From: JAMXLO01 sp963791495
Lineage (GTDB): Bacteria > Pseudomonadota > Alphaproteobacteria > Acetobacterales > Acetobacteraceae
Assembly (NCBI GenBank): GCA_963791495.1
Contig: CAWBST010000027.1
Coordinates: forward strand, 248,001-312,000
Direction: 5' to 3'
DNA: 64,000 nucleotides
Positions 43,778 through 54,783 of the stretch are shown here, piece after piece. The notes below the pieces were generated by a model that had not been told where the DNA came from, did not search any database, and was given only the letters and a program-made list of their open reading frames with translations. A program made the translations under genes and the position numbers. The first letter of the stretch is position 1; each line of letters opens with the position of its first letter.

Positions 43778-44232
43778 GTGCGCTTCCACGGGTTGGGCAC
43801 GCCCAGCCGGTGCAGGATGCGTGCCTCCGCCAGTTCCATGCGGCGAGCGTCGCCCGGATGGTGGTGGTCGTGGCCAGCCAGGTGCAGTGCACCGTGCACC
43901 ACCAGATGGGCGAGGTGGTGCGCCGGCCGGCGGTGCGCCGCTGCCGCCTCGCGGCGGATCACGCCGAGTGCCAGCAGCATCTCCGGCGCCGGCGCGGTGT
44001 AGGTCAGCACGTTCGTGGGCTTGTTGCGCCGGCGATGCCGTGCGTTCAGCCGACGCACCGTGCGGTCGGCGGCCAGCACTACCGTGCCATGCGCTCCGGC
44101 CGCCCGAGCGGCGCGGGCAGCCACCAATTCGGCATGCCGGACCAGCCGGCGCCAAGCCGGCTCCACAACGATGACGTTGACCTCGTCCCGGAACCCCGCT
44201 TGCGCGGGGCCGCTACTTGCTGCGGGGTCCAT
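43774..44232 (-). CDS. ybeY: Endoribonuclease YbeY
   Basis: 152 aa rRNA-maturation RNase. Zinc ligands form the H-x3-H-x5-H motif in HGALHLAGHDH, and the preceding strand has NKPTNVLTYTAP (consensus TNVLSFP). It acts on 16S rRNA 3' processing and ribosome quality control. It lies between phoH and corC, four bases after phoH, in the conserved order. Confidence 0.95.
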   Translation of the reverse strand: MDPAASSGPAQAGFRDEVNVIVVEPAWRRLVRHAELVAARAARAAGAHGTVVLAADRTVRRLNARHRRRNKPTNVLTYTAPAPEMLLALGVIRREAAAAHRRPAHHLAHLVVHGALHLAGHDHHHPGDARRMELAEARILHRLGVPNPWKRT

Positions 44233-44235
44233 CGC

Positions 44236-45288
44236 CTATTTGCCGGTCCCCTCACTCTCGCCGCGCCGGCGGGCCTCGCGCCGTTTGTCGCCTTCCGCCG
44301 CGGCGCGCTGATCATACGCGTCCACGATGCGCGCCACCAGCGGATGACGCACCACGTCGCGGGTGCCGAGCCGGACCACGCCGATGCCCTGGACGCCCTC
44401 CAGAGTGTCGAGCGCATCGCGCAGGCCCGAGCGCAGGCCGGTCGGTAGATCGACCTGGGTCAGGTCGCCGGTCACCACCATGCGCGTCCCTTCCCCCATC
44501 CGCGTCAGCCACATCTTCATCTGCACCGGAGTCGTATTCTGCGCTTCGTCCAGAATAGCATAGGCGTGAGCCAGCGTGCGGCCGCGCATGAAGGCCAGCG
44601 GCGCCACCTCGATCTCGCCGTTGCTCAGCCGCCGGATCACCTGCTCGGCCGGCAGCATGTCATGCAGAGCGTCGTAGAGCGGGCGCAAATAGGGATCGAC
44701 CTTCTCCTTCATGTCGCCGGGCAGGAACCCCAGCCGTTCCCCCGCCTCTACCGCCGGACGAGACAGCACGATGCGATCCACCTTGCCGGCCTGCAGCATC
44801 GCCACCGCCTGGGCCACCGCGAGGTAGGTCTTGCCGGTGCCGGCCGGCCCGACGCCGAACACCATCTCATGCGTCGCCAATGCCTCGATGTAGGCCGCCT
44901 GGCCTGGGCTGCGGGGCCCTACCGCACCGCGGCGGGTGCGGATCGCCGGCACATCGGATAGCGGCAGACGCGGGTCGGTATCCGCCTCCGCCAGCCGGAT
45001 CGCGGCCTCCACGTCGGGGCGGCCGATGCTCTCGCCGCGTTCCAGGCGGCGCCACAGCCCCTCCAGTGCCGCCTGCGCCGCATCGACGCGCGATGCCTCG
45101 CCGGTGATCGCAACGCGGTTCCCGCGACACGACAGCCGCACGCCGAGAGCCTGCTCGATGCGGACCATGTGCCGGTCATGGTCGCCGAGCAGCAGCGGCA
45201 GCAGCGTATTGTCACTGAACTGGAGGGTCACGGCCTTGCCGTGGGGGGAAGCGGCGGAGATGGCAGGGATGGCGGTGGTCTGGCTCAA
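44236..45288 (-). CDS. PhoH family ATPase (YbeZ type)
   Basis: 350 aa. N-terminal KH-like region (about 15-110), then the PhoH P-loop ATPase: Walker A GPAGTGKTYLAV, LSRPAVEAGERLGFLPGD, Walker B YAILDEAQNTTP and sensor MVVTGDLTQVDLP. The TTG start at 45288 overlaps the miaB stop (TTGA). It functions with YbeY in RNA metabolism (family knowledge). Confidence 0.94.
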   Translation of the reverse strand: MSQTTAIPAISAASPHGKAVTLQFSDNTLLPLLLGDHDRHMVRIEQALGVRLSCRGNRVAITGEASRVDAAQAALEGLWRRLERGESIGRPDVEAAIRLAEADTDPRLPLSDVPAIRTRRGAVGPRSPGQAAYIEALATHEMVFGVGPAGTGKTYLAVAQAVAMLQAGKVDRIVLSRPAVEAGERLGFLPGDMKEKVDPYLRPLYDALHDMLPAEQVIRRLSNGEIEVAPLAFMRGRTLAHAYAILDEAQNTTPVQMKMWLTRMGEGTRMVVTGDLTQVDLPTGLRSGLRDALDTLEGVQGIGVVRLGTRDVVRHPLVARIVDAYDQRAAAEGDKRREARRRGESEGTGK

Positions 45289-46716
45289 GCGCAGGCTCTC
45301 TCCTGGGTCGTGTTATGATTCCGGGCGACAGCCCGGTCGTCATTCGTCGGCGCCGAGCTTGACCCGGCCATAAGCGTTCCAGACAAGGAATTAGGGAGCG
45401 CAGCGGCGATATGCACGGATATTTCTTTGCCGATCAGGTCTGGCGGCCCGCTGGCATGGACAGGCTGAAGGAACGGTGACCGCCCAGCGATCTGTCCGGG
45501 GTGACGGCCCGGTCCGGTGAACAGCACCGGCAGGGTCAGCCCGACGCAGCCGGCGTTGAACGTCGCCTGCTGGTCGCGAAGCAGCGCCTGGAGTTCGGCC
45601 AGCCGCCGCTCCTTGTCGGCCTCCGGTACCTGCGAGGTCGCGCCCGCGGCGGGGGTGCCGGGTCGCGGCGAGTACTTGAAGCTGAAGGCCTGGGCGAAGC
45701 GGACCTCGCGCACCAGCGCCAGCGTCGCCTGGAAATCCGCCTCGGTCTCGCCGGGATGGCCGACGATGAAGTCGGACGAGAGCGCCAGATCCGGCCGCGC
45801 CGCGCGCAGCTTCTCCACCAGACGCAGGTAGTCGTCCGCCGCGTGCCTGCGGTTCATCGCCGCAAGGACCCGATCGGCCCCCGACTGCACGGGCAGATGC
45901 AGGAACGGCATGAGCATCGGCAGGTCGCGGTGTGCGGCGATCAGTTCACCATCCATATCCCGCGGGTGCGACGTCGTGTAGCGCAGGCGCAGCAGGCCGG
46001 GCAGTTCCGCCAGCTCGCGCAGCAGGCGCCCGAGCCCCCAGGTGCCGCCGTCCGGCGCCTTCGCCGTGCCAGGCGTTGACGTTCTGCCCCAATAACGTGA
46101 TCTCGCGCGCGCCCTGCGCCACCAGCCGCCGCGCCTCGGCAATCACCGCAGCCGCAGGCCGGCTCGTCTCGACGCCGCGCGTGTAGGGCACCACGCAGAA
46201 GCTGCAGAATCGGTCGCACCCTTCCTGGATGGTCAGGAACGCCGTGATCCCCTGCGGTGCTGCCGCGTCGGGCAGGAAGTCGAACTTGTCCTCGGGGGGG
46301 AAATCGGTCTCGATCACCGCGCCCCCGGCCCGCGCCGCCCGTGCCACCATCTCCGGCAGCCGATGATAGGTCTGCGGCCCCAGCACGATATCCACGTAAG
46401 GCGCGCGCGCCAGGATCTCTGCACCCTCCGCCTGCGCCACGCAGCCGGCGACCGCCAGGATCATGCGTCCGCCGTCCGCAGCGCGCCGCTCCTTGAGCCG
46501 ACGCAGCCGGCCAAGCTCGGAGAAAACCTTCTCTGCTGCCTTGTCGCGGATATGGCAGGTGTTGAGGATCACCATGTCGGCGCCATCCGGCACCGCCGCC
46601 GGCGCGTAGCCAAGGGGCGCCAGCACATCGGCCATCCGCGCGCTGTCATACACGTTCATCTGACAGCCCCAGGTGATGACGTGCAGACGCCTCGGGCCAG
46701 CCTCCATCTTGCTCAT
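45285..46716 (-). pseudogene. miaB: tRNA-2-methylthio-N6-dimethylallyladenosine synthase (one frameshift)
   Basis: Radical-SAM enzyme that methylthiolates i6A37 of tRNA. The N-terminal cluster Cys18, Cys54 and Cys92 (TWGCQMN, LNTCHIRDKA, VAGCVAQ) and the SAM cluster EGCDRFCSFC are in one frame, up to LLGQNVNAWHGE. The rest (APDGGTWGLGRLLRELAEL to the TRAM domain) is in the next frame; the shift is in the CC at 46058-46059. Corrected length is 476 aa. A 98-residue tail after the radical-SAM part ends with an unusual polar stretch (SSAPTNDDRAVARNHNTTQ). It starts the miaB-phoH-ybeY-corC chain. Confidence 0.9.
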
Positions 46717-46830
46717 CGACGGGGAGGAATCACCGGGGTGGTCGGTCGGGTCAAGCGGCGCAGCTCGGGTCCGTCTCCTGGGGCAGCTCGGGAGTGTGGC
46801 AGGAAGTCCCGTCATCCTGTCAACTGCCAA

Positions 46831-47772
46831 TCAGGCATAGGCCGGCTCGCCCATCACATCCTCCACAGCCGGCGCCTGCACCGGCCGGTTTTGCCGCAGC
46901 GTCGAGGCGCCGTCGGCCACCGCCTGCCACACCGCGTGCGACAGCGCCTTGCGGCTGGCGAAGCGCGCCGGATCGACTGGCGGATGCAGCAGGACACTGA
47001 CGCGAAGCCCTCGGTGCTGGGCAAAGCGCCAGAAATGCGACGCCATGTCCATGTCGCCGTACCAGGCGAACACCGGCCGGCTGGCTCGACCTGTCGGAAG
47101 GCCGCCCAGCCGGTCGTACACCACCGAGACCGGCTGGATCAGCGGTGGATCCTCACCCTCCGCGATCGCGAAGAACGCGCTGCGGAACGGCATCACGCGC
47201 GAGCCGTCAGACGTCGTGCCCTCCGGGAACAGCACGAGGTTGTCGCCGGCGGCGAGCCGCTCACGCATCAGGTCGCGCTCGCGACGAGTGGCGTGACGCT
47301 GGCGCGAAATGAACACAGTGCGGCCGAGCCGGGCGACGGTTCCTACCAGCGGCCAGCGTCCCACTTCGTTCTTCGATACGAAGCAGGCGTCGAGACTGCC
47401 GCCAAGCACCGGAACATCCAGCCATGATGAATGATTGGAGATGAACACCACCGGCCGGGCATTCGCCACGTTCGCTGCCGTGCCGATCACCCGCACCCGA
47501 AGCCCCAGCAGCCGGCAGGTCACGGTCCAGTAGAACCGCGCGTACACGATCTTGGCGCGGCCCGGGCACAGCAAGCAGATCGTCTGGACCACCATGCATG
47601 GCAGCGTCCACAGCAGCACGCCGGCACCACGGCGCACCACCCGCAGCAGGCGGAGCAAGCCCCATCGGCCACCAGGAATCGGCTCGACATCGGTATGCTG
47701 CGGCACAACCGGGCGCGCCAGCATCAAGCGGCGAGCGCCCAGCCGACGCGGACGACGGGACGTTTCCCTCAT
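46831..47772 (-). CDS. Lysophospholipid acyltransferase (PlsC-like)
   Basis: 313 aa 1-acyl-glycerol-3-phosphate acyltransferase family. The N-terminal membrane region contains LLWTLPCMVVQTICLL. Catalytic HX4D is NHSSWLD, followed by ACFVSKNEVGRWPLVG and the third block FPEGTTSDGSRVMPF. It makes phosphatidate in the inner membrane. It lies 114 bp upstream of miaB on the same strand and is divergent from tamA. Confidence 0.92.
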   Translation of the reverse strand: MRETSRRPRRLGARRLMLARPVVPQHTDVEPIPGGRWGLLRLLRVVRRGAGVLLWTLPCMVVQTICLLCPGRAKIVYARFYWTVTCRLLGLRVRVIGTAANVANARPVVFISNHSSWLDVPVLGGSLDACFVSKNEVGRWPLVGTVARLGRTVFISRQRHATRRERDLMRERLAAGDNLVLFPEGTTSDGSRVMPFRSAFFAIAEGEDPPLIQPVSVVYDRLGGLPTGRASRPVFAWYGDMDMASHFWRFAQHRGLRVSVLLHPPVDPARFASRKALSHAVWQAVADGASTLRQNRPVQAPAVEDVMGEPAYA

Positions 47773-47850
47773 AATCGACCGGCATAGCTCGCCGACAGTT
47801 TCTTAACAATGGCGCGACCGTGACACTTGACGGAACGTTGGAACGTTAGA

Positions 47851-49680
47851 ATGGGACATATGCGCCGGATCGTAGCTTTCCTGATCGTTGCAATTCCACT
47901 TCTGGGACAGGACCATGCGACAGCCGCCGATCCGCAGCCCTATTCGGTCACCCTCAAGCCGACCGGCAATAAGACGCTGGACAGCGCGCTGCACGACTCC
48001 TCGTCGCTGATCTCGCTGCAGGACAAGGCGCCGGTCGGCGGCTTCGCGCTGGTGGAGCGGGCGCGCCAGGATGTCGATCGGTTCCAGACGGTGCTGCAGA
48101 GCTATGGCTACTACGCGGGGAAGACCGACCTGACGATCGCGGGTCATCCCATCTCGGATCCCAACTTGCCGGACATCGTCGGGCAGTTGCCGGCCCAACC
48201 GAAGGCGGAGATCGCAGCGAACTTCACCCTCGGCACCCAGTTCCACCTCGGCCAGGTGAGCATCAAGGGATCGGTGCCGGCCGACGCCCGCGACAAGCTC
48301 GGCCTCGCCGCCGGCGCTCCGGCCGTTGCCGCCGATGTTCTGGCGGCGCGCGACCGCCTGCTCAATGCGATTCGCGATGACGGCTACCCCATGGCCAAGG
48401 TCGACCTGCCGCCCGTCACCCTGCGCTCCGCCGACAACGCGATTGACGTCGCCTTCGATGCGGAAACCGGCCCGCGCGCTGACCTCGGACCGATCCACAT
48501 CGATGGCCTCCAGGCGATGCACGAGGACTTCGTCCGCCGCCGCCTGCTGATCCACCAGGGCGAGCAGTTCAGCCCCCCCGCGCTCGACGCAGCGCGGCAG
48601 GATCTGATGTCGCTCGGCGTGTTCTCGGCAGTGCGCATGGAGCCAGCCGGCCAACTCGACGCACACGGCAACCTGCCGATCACTGTGATGGTGTCGGAGC
48701 GCAAGCTCCACTCGGTGGACATGGGCATCGCTTACTCGACCGACCTCGGCATCAACGTCAACGCCGGCTGGCATGACCGGAACCTGTTCGGCAATGCCGA
48801 GCAGCTGAACCTGACAGCCGCCGTGGACCTGGGCGGCACGGCGGTGGCCGAGCCCGGCTATCGCTTCGCGGGACAGTTCATCAAGCCGGACTTCCTCGCC
48901 CGCGACCAGCAGCTCGAGCTCGACCTGATCGCCCTGAAGCAGAGCCTGAAGGCCTACGATCAGATCGGTGTCATCGAGGAGGCGATGCTCAACCGCAAAT
49001 TCTCGCCGCATTGGAGCGGCAGCGTCGGATTGCTGGGCGAGCAGGAAAAGGTCACCCAACAGGGTATCGCGACGCACTACAACCTGCTGGGCGTGCCGGT
49101 CGTGGCACGCTACGACAGCACGAACAACCAGTTCGACCCGACCGAGGGCATCCGGGCGAGCGCCGGCATCACGCCGACGGAATCATTTTCCGGCCGCAGC
49201 GCAACGTTCTTCGTCATGCAGGCATCCGGCTCGACCTATTTCGACGTCAGCGGCAGCGGCCGCAGCGTCGTGGCGCTGCGAGGCCTGGTAGGCAAGATCG
49301 CCGGCGCCGGCGTGTTCGCCCTGCCGCCGGATCAACGCTTCTACGCGGGTGGTTCCTCCACGGTGCGCGGCTATCGCTATCAGTCGGTCGGGCCCCAGTT
49401 CCCCGACGGGAACCCAACCGGTGGCACCGCGATCTCCGCTGGAACGATCGAGTTCCGCCAGCGTTTCCTAGACAGTTACGGGGTGGTGGGGTTCGTCGAT
49501 GCCGGCCAGGTCAGTTCCAACGGCGCACCATTCACCGGCAACTGGCGGGTCGGCGCCGGTGTCGGCTTCCGCTACTACACATCGATCGGACCGATCCGGG
49601 CCGACATCGCCGTGCCTCTGAACAAGCACCCCGGCGACGACGCGTTCGAGCTTTACCTGGGTCTCGGACAGGCGTTCTGA
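47851..49680 (+). CDS. tamA: Translocation and assembly module outer-membrane protein TamA
   Basis: 609 aa BamA-family (Omp85) protein. The signal is MRRIVAFLIVAIPLLGQDHA (ATG 47860 would start exactly there; I use ATG 47851). POTRA domains follow (about 25-270), and the 16-strand barrel ends with the typical VGAGVGFRYYTSIGPIRADI and a terminal LGQAF. With TamB it inserts outer-membrane proteins or moves lipids across the envelope. The stop is followed at once by the tamB ATG. Confidence 0.93.
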   Translation: MGHMRRIVAFLIVAIPLLGQDHATAADPQPYSVTLKPTGNKTLDSALHDSSSLISLQDKAPVGGFALVERARQDVDRFQTVLQSYGYYAGKTDLTIAGHPISDPNLPDIVGQLPAQPKAEIAANFTLGTQFHLGQVSIKGSVPADARDKLGLAAGAPAVAADVLAARDRLLNAIRDDGYPMAKVDLPPVTLRSADNAIDVAFDAETGPRADLGPIHIDGLQAMHEDFVRRRLLIHQGEQFSPPALDAARQDLMSLGVFSAVRMEPAGQLDAHGNLPITVMVSERKLHSVDMGIAYSTDLGINVNAGWHDRNLFGNAEQLNLTAAVDLGGTAVAEPGYRFAGQFIKPDFLARDQQLELDLIALKQSLKAYDQIGVIEEAMLNRKFSPHWSGSVGLLGEQEKVTQQGIATHYNLLGVPVVARYDSTNNQFDPTEGIRASAGITPTESFSGRSATFFVMQASGSTYFDVSGSGRSVVALRGLVGKIAGAGVFALPPDQRFYAGGSSTVRGYRYQSVGPQFPDGNPTGGTAISAGTIEFRQRFLDSYGVVGFVDAGQVSSNGAPFTGNWRVGAGVGFRYYTSIGPIRADIAVPLNKHPGDDAFELYLGLGQAF

Positions 49681-52600
49681 ATGCGCCGCGCCGCCAAGTG
49701 GCTGGCCTGGACTCTGGCGGTACTCATCGGCGTTCCGGTACTGCTGGTGGCGCTGGTTATCGTGGGAGCCAACCTCGAGCCCGGCCGTAACCTGCTGGTC
49801 AAACTGGTGCCAAGCCTCACCGGTGGACAGGTGACCATCGCGGGCCTCGGCGGCCGGTTTCCCGACGCGCTCAAGGTCGCGACGGTCGAGCTGCGCGATA
49901 CCAAGGGCGCCTACCTGACCTTGCACGACGTGGTGCTGGACTGGTCGCCATTGCGGTTGGCGAAGCGTGTGCTCGACATCGACCAGCTGTCCGCCGGAAG
50001 CGGTGAAGTGGCGCGGCAGCCCGAGCCCAGTTCGAGCAGCAGCAGTAGCTCCAGCCTGCCGGTCAGGCTCGTGCGTGCACCGGCTCCAGGTCGGGCGGCT
50101 TGAGCTGGCACCGGCGGTTGTGGGCGCGCCGTATGCCCTGGCGCTCGATGGTGCCGGCCGGCTCAACTCGTATACCGCCGGCGAAGGGCCAGCTGACCGT
50201 CACCCGGCTGGACTCGCCGGGAAGCTACAAGCTGGATGCCGACGTGGATCCCGCCCGGATGCATGTGGCAATTCAGGCCGACGAACCGCCGCACGGACTG
50301 ATCGCCGAGGTTGCGAAGCTGCCCGACCTCGGCGCCATCGCAATCAAAGCCTCGCTGGAGGGGCCGCGCGAAGCGATCGCATCACGTCTTGCGGTCAGTG
50401 CCGGCCAGCTCGATGCGAGTGCGCAGGGCACCGTGGACCTCGTGCACAGCGCCGCCGACCTGACGATCGCTGCCCACGCACCGGCGATGACCCCGCGGCC
50501 CGACGTCTCCTGGCAGGCCGTCGCCCTCGATGCCCGCGTGCAGGGTCCCTTCATCAGACCAACCGTGAATGGCCGGCTGCAGCTCGACCAGGTCAACGGC
50601 GGTGGCGGCGGCGTGCAGCGCCTCGTCGCAGACGTTGCGGGCGACCAGGGCCAGATGCGCGTCCATGCGGCAGCCGAAGGGCTGCGCGTCCCCGGCGCTC
50701 CACCGGACATGTTCGCGGCAGCGCCGCTCACTCTGGATGCCACCGCTCACCTCGAGGCCGCCGACCGTCCTGTCGAATTCGCGCTGCGGCATCCGTTGCT
50801 GACTGCAGAGGGCTCCGCGCAGACCGCCGGTGCGCCACAGGCCAAGGTACGGCTGACCATCCCACAGTTGGCACCGTTCGCCGCAGTGGCCGGTGCCACG
50901 CTGCAGGGCCACACCACGCTCGACCTGAGCGCCGCGATGCAGGACGGCACCACGCAGCTTGGCGTAACTGGCACGATCGGCCTGGACTCCGGGACACCGC
51001 CCGCCCCTGCCCTGCTCGGCAACGACGCCCACATCGACCTGCTGGCGAGCATCCGCGGCCAGGATCTGACGATCACGCGCTTCGCGCTGAACGGCAAGGA
51101 GGCCACTGCCTCGGTGCAAGGCCACGCCAGCCCCGACAACGTCGATCTAAACTGGTCCACGGCGCTGCTGGATCTGGCAGCCGTGCAGCCAAGCCTGCAG
51201 GGCAAGCTCGCGGCGCAGGGCCATGTCGGCGGCAGCTCGCAGGACCTTTCGCTGGTGGCGGATCTGACGGGGGAGGTCGCCACCAAGGGAGTCAACTCGG
51301 GCCAGGTCAGCGCACACCTGCAAGCACAGGGCCTGCCGTCCGCGCCCAGTGGCCAGCTGACCGCCCAGGGCACGCTGCTCGACGCGCCGATCGAGCTGGC
51401 CATTGTCGCGGAGCGCCAGCCGAGCGGCGCGATGCACGTCGCCGTCGACCGCGCCGACTGGAAGAGCGCCCATGCTCAGGGCGCCGTAACCCTGACGCCC
51501 CCCAACATCGTGCCCGAAGGCCGGCTGACCTTCGCGATGACACGGCTCGCCGACGTCGCCCCGCTGCTCGGGAAGCCGGTCACCGGCAGTGTGGAGGCGA
51601 CGCTGGACTCCACCCCGAAGGAGGCCAGGCTCGCGGTGAATGTGCGTGACGCCGGATTGCCAGGCACCGCCTCGGTGTCACGCGTCGAGCTGAAGACGAC
51701 GGTCGCCGACCCGGCCAGCCATCCCGTGGTCGATGGCACCCTGACGCTGGACGGCCTGGCAGCCGGTGGGATGCGGGCGTCCGGCACGGTGCAGGCACAG
51801 GGCCCGATCGACGCGCTCGCGATCAAGCTGGCGGCCACGCTGCCCGAGCTTTCCGGCGCGCCGGCAAGGCTGAACACGACGGCGACGCTGAACGTGCCGC
51901 AGCGAGGCGTTATGCTGGCGTCGCTGCAGGCAGAGTGGAAACAGCTAACCCTCCGCCTGCTGGCGCCCGCGCGCATCAACGCCGCCGATGGCGTCGCGGT
52001 GGACAACATGCGGCTGGGCCTGCAGCAGGCGGTGCTCGCAATCAACGGCAAGGCCGGCAGCACTCTGGATCTGACGGCAAGCCTGCGCGATCTGCCCGCC
52101 GACATTGCCGCCATCGCCTCGCCCCAGCTGGCGGCGAACGGCACGATCTCGGCCGATGCCCGCATCACCGGAACGTCGGCGCGGCCCGACGGCACCGTGA
52201 AGCTCGACGCGCGCGGCGTTCAGTTGAAGAGCGGCCCGGGGCGGGCAATTCCGCCGGCCAATCTCACCGCCCAGGCTGCGCTGAGCGGCGGCGCCGCGCG
52301 GATCGATGCCCGGCTGACGGCGGGGAGCTCCCACCTGACACTGACCGGCACCGCGCCCGTGGCGGCGGGCGGTGCGCTGGACCTGCGGGCCGAGGGCTTG
52401 GCCGACCTCAGCGTGATCGAGCCGCTGATGGCCGCCAGCGGTCGTCGCGTGGCGGGTCGGGTGAACCTCGACGCGCGTATCACCGGCACCGGGAAGGCGC
52501 CGCGCATCGCCGGCACCGCGCAGCTCTCGAACGGCGAGGTGCAGGACTACAACCTCGGGGCCAATCTGCGGGCGATCACGGCAACCGTTCAGGCGGACGG

Positions 52601-53663
52601 CGAGCGCATCCGTCTCGCCCGCTTCTCCGCGCAGGCGGGACAGGGCACGATCGGCGGGTCTGGCACCGTGGGCCTCACTGCGCCGATGCCGGTCGACCTC
52701 ACGTTCACCGCGCAGAACGCGACGCTTGTGACAAACGATATGCTGACCGAGCGGCTCGATGCGAACCTGACCGTCGCCGGCGAGGCGCAGGCCAATCTGA
52801 CGGTGCAGGGCACGGTGCGCGTGCGCCGCGCGGACCTGCAGATTCCCGACAAGCTGCCGCAGAGCGTGGCGGTGCTGCCGGTGCGCAACCCGAATGCGCC
52901 GCCTCAGCCCACGGCGAAGCCGGCGCCGGCTCCCAATATCGCCCTGAACATCACCATCAAGGTGGACCAGTTTCTGATAAGCGGACACGGGCTGGATGCG
53001 GAGCTGGCGGGGGAGATGCAGGTCCGCGGCACCGCGGCCAATCCCCAGCCGAGCGGCGGCCTCAAGGTGCAGCGTGGCACCTTCGGCGCGCTCGGCCAGT
53101 CGCTGACCTTCAGCCAGGGCAGCGTGGACTTCATCGGTGCCGGCATCGCCGATCCGGCGCTGCATTTCGTCGCCAACACGACCGCCAACAATATCACCGC
53201 AACGATCACCATCGGCGGCACGGCGCGCAGTCCGAAGATCACGCTGAGCAGCGTGCCCGAGCTGCCGCAGGACGAGATCCTGGCGCAGATCATGTTCCAT
53301 CGCAGCACGAGCCAATTGAGCCCGATCGAGTTGGCGCAGATCGCGGCGGCACTCGCCTCGTTCTCGGGTGTGACATCGGGCGATCCGCTCGCCAACCTCG
53401 GCAAGTCGCTGGGACTGGACAGGCTTTCGGTCGGCACCAACAACGCGGGCGCGGCGACCGTGCAGGCCGGCAAATATGTCGCTCCCGGCGTCTACCTGGG
53501 CGCCAAGCAGAGCGCATCGGGTGGCAGCCAGGCGGCGCTGCAGCTCGATATCACCAAGGGCCTGAAGCTGGAGACGACCGCGGGCATGGGCGGCGGCAAC
53601 CCCCAGGGCGGCCAAGACACCAGCGGCTCGAGCGTCGGACTGACCTACCAGTTCGAATATTGA
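49681..53663 (+). pseudogene. tamB: Translocation and assembly module TamB (two frameshifts)
   Basis: About 1326 aa after correction. The N-terminal anchor (WLAWTLAVLIGVPVLLVALV) leads into ANLEPGRNLLVKLVPSLTGG, typical of TamB; a Ser-rich stretch follows. Frame 1 ends near 50071-50075; HRLQVGRLELAPAVVGAPYA is in frame 2; the GGG at 50186-50188 shifts to frame 3, which runs to the C-terminal DUF490 (GDPLANLGKSLGLDRLSV, VGLTYQFEY). It spans the periplasm as a beta-groove bridging to TamA. Uncorrected, only 50100-53663 (about 1180 aa) reads as one piece and lacks the membrane anchor. Confidence 0.9.
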
Positions 53664-53722
53664 AGTTGGCAGGCATCGCCTCGCGCCTGTATCAGAGCCG
53701 ATAGAGCGACGCCGGGACTGAC

Positions 53723-54490
53723 ATGCAGTCGATCGAGACGATGCTTCGAGATGTGCCGGATTTTGCTCAGCTGGACGGCAAATCCCTGAAGCTTATGGCT
53801 GACGCTGCCGAACTGGCCGAGGTCGGGGCGGGCGACGTGCTCTTCCGGGAAGGCTCCAAACCTGAGTCGCTCTACGTTTTGCTCGAAGGCAAGGTAAGCC
53901 TGATCGGCACAGCAGCCGATGATACAACCACGGTGATCGATATCCTGGGGCCCGCCAGCAGCTTCGTGCTGGCCAATGTGCTCGCCGAGGAACCCTACCT
54001 GATGGGCGCCCAGACAATCTCGAAGTCGGTGCTTGTGCGTATCGCGGCAGAGCCGATGCGGGCGGTGGTCGCGGCGCAGCCGGCCGCCGCGATGGCGATG
54101 ATGCGCGCGATGTCCGCGGAGCTTGCCAACATGACGCGCCAGGTGGTGGACCTGAAGGTGCGCATCGCGGCGCAGCGCCTCGGCACGTTCCTGCTCAACC
54201 AGGTGAAGGAGCCGACCGCAACGGAGGCGAACTTCAGGCTGCCGGTGACCAAGGGACTGCTGGCGCCCTGGCTGGGCTGCCGCGCCGAGAACCTCTCGCG
54301 CGCCTTCCTGACGCTGCGCAGCTATGGCGTCGAGACCCACGGTTCCCGCGTCACGCTGCACGATGTCCAGCGCCTGAAGGACTATGTCTACGTGTCCGAG
54401 GGCGCTGCCAATGCAGCGGCCAGCCAACCGGTCGAGAAGCTGTTCGGTGACGCCTTCAGGCTGCGATCCGGGCGCCGGCAACAAGCCTGA
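53723..54490 (+). CDS. Crp/Fnr-family transcription regulator
   Basis: 255 aa. The N-terminal cyclic-nucleotide-binding fold (about 12-125) has GDVLFREGSKPESLYVLLEG. There are no Fnr-type iron-sulfur cysteines at the N-terminus. The C-terminal winged helix includes LAPWLGCRAENLSRAFLTLR. The effector is unknown. The gene follows tamB by 59 bp and precedes the two DUF5985 genes by 11 bp, so it may be cotranscribed with them. Confidence 0.93.
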   Translation: MQSIETMLRDVPDFAQLDGKSLKLMADAAELAEVGAGDVLFREGSKPESLYVLLEGKVSLIGTAADDTTTVIDILGPASSFVLANVLAEEPYLMGAQTISKSVLVRIAAEPMRAVVAAQPAAAMAMMRAMSAELANMTRQVVDLKVRIAAQRLGTFLLNQVKEPTATEANFRLPVTKGLLAPWLGCRAENLSRAFLTLRSYGVETHGSRVTLHDVQRLKDYVYVSEGAANAAASQPVEKLFGDAFRLRSGRRQQA

Positions 54491-54501
54491 CCTCACAGAG
54501 C

Positions 54502-54783
54502 ATGATCAGGTTCGTCGGATCGCCTCTGGCAACGGCCATCTACCTGCTCTGTGTGATCGCCAGCCTGCTCTGCGCCTTTCTTCTGGCACGCGCCTGGCTG
54601 CGCGGGAGAGCGAAGCTGCTGCTCTGGAGCTCGATCTGCTTCGCGCTGCTGGCGCTGAACAACCTCGTGCTGGCAGTGGATATCCTGCTGCTGCCGGACA
54701 ATGACCTGGCGCTGCTGCGGCTCCTCACGGCACTGCTTGCCGTCGGCGTGCTGCTCTACGGCTTCATCTGGGAAGCTTCGTGA
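54502..54783 (+). CDS. DUF5985 family membrane protein (first copy)
   Basis: 93 aa, three hydrophobic helices: ATAIYLLCVIASLLCAFLLA, LLLWSSICFALLALNNLVLA and LLRLLTALLAVGVLLYGFIW. Family members are short membrane proteins of unknown role in alphaproteobacteria. Its last codons overlap the GTG start of the second copy (GTGA). Confidence 0.78.
   Translation: MIRFVGSPLATAIYLLCVIASLLCAFLLARAWLRGRAKLLLWSSICFALLALNNLVLAVDILLLPDNDLALLRLLTALLAVGVLLYGFIWEAS

Noticed and set aside
47827..47850. TTG 47827 as the tamA start
   Set aside because: It adds polar residues ahead of the signal peptide. ATG 47851 or 47860 gives a normal signal.
51945..53615. A 556-codon minus-strand open stretch opposite tamB
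   Set aside because: Antisense shadow with no domain pattern; tamB is clear on the plus strand.
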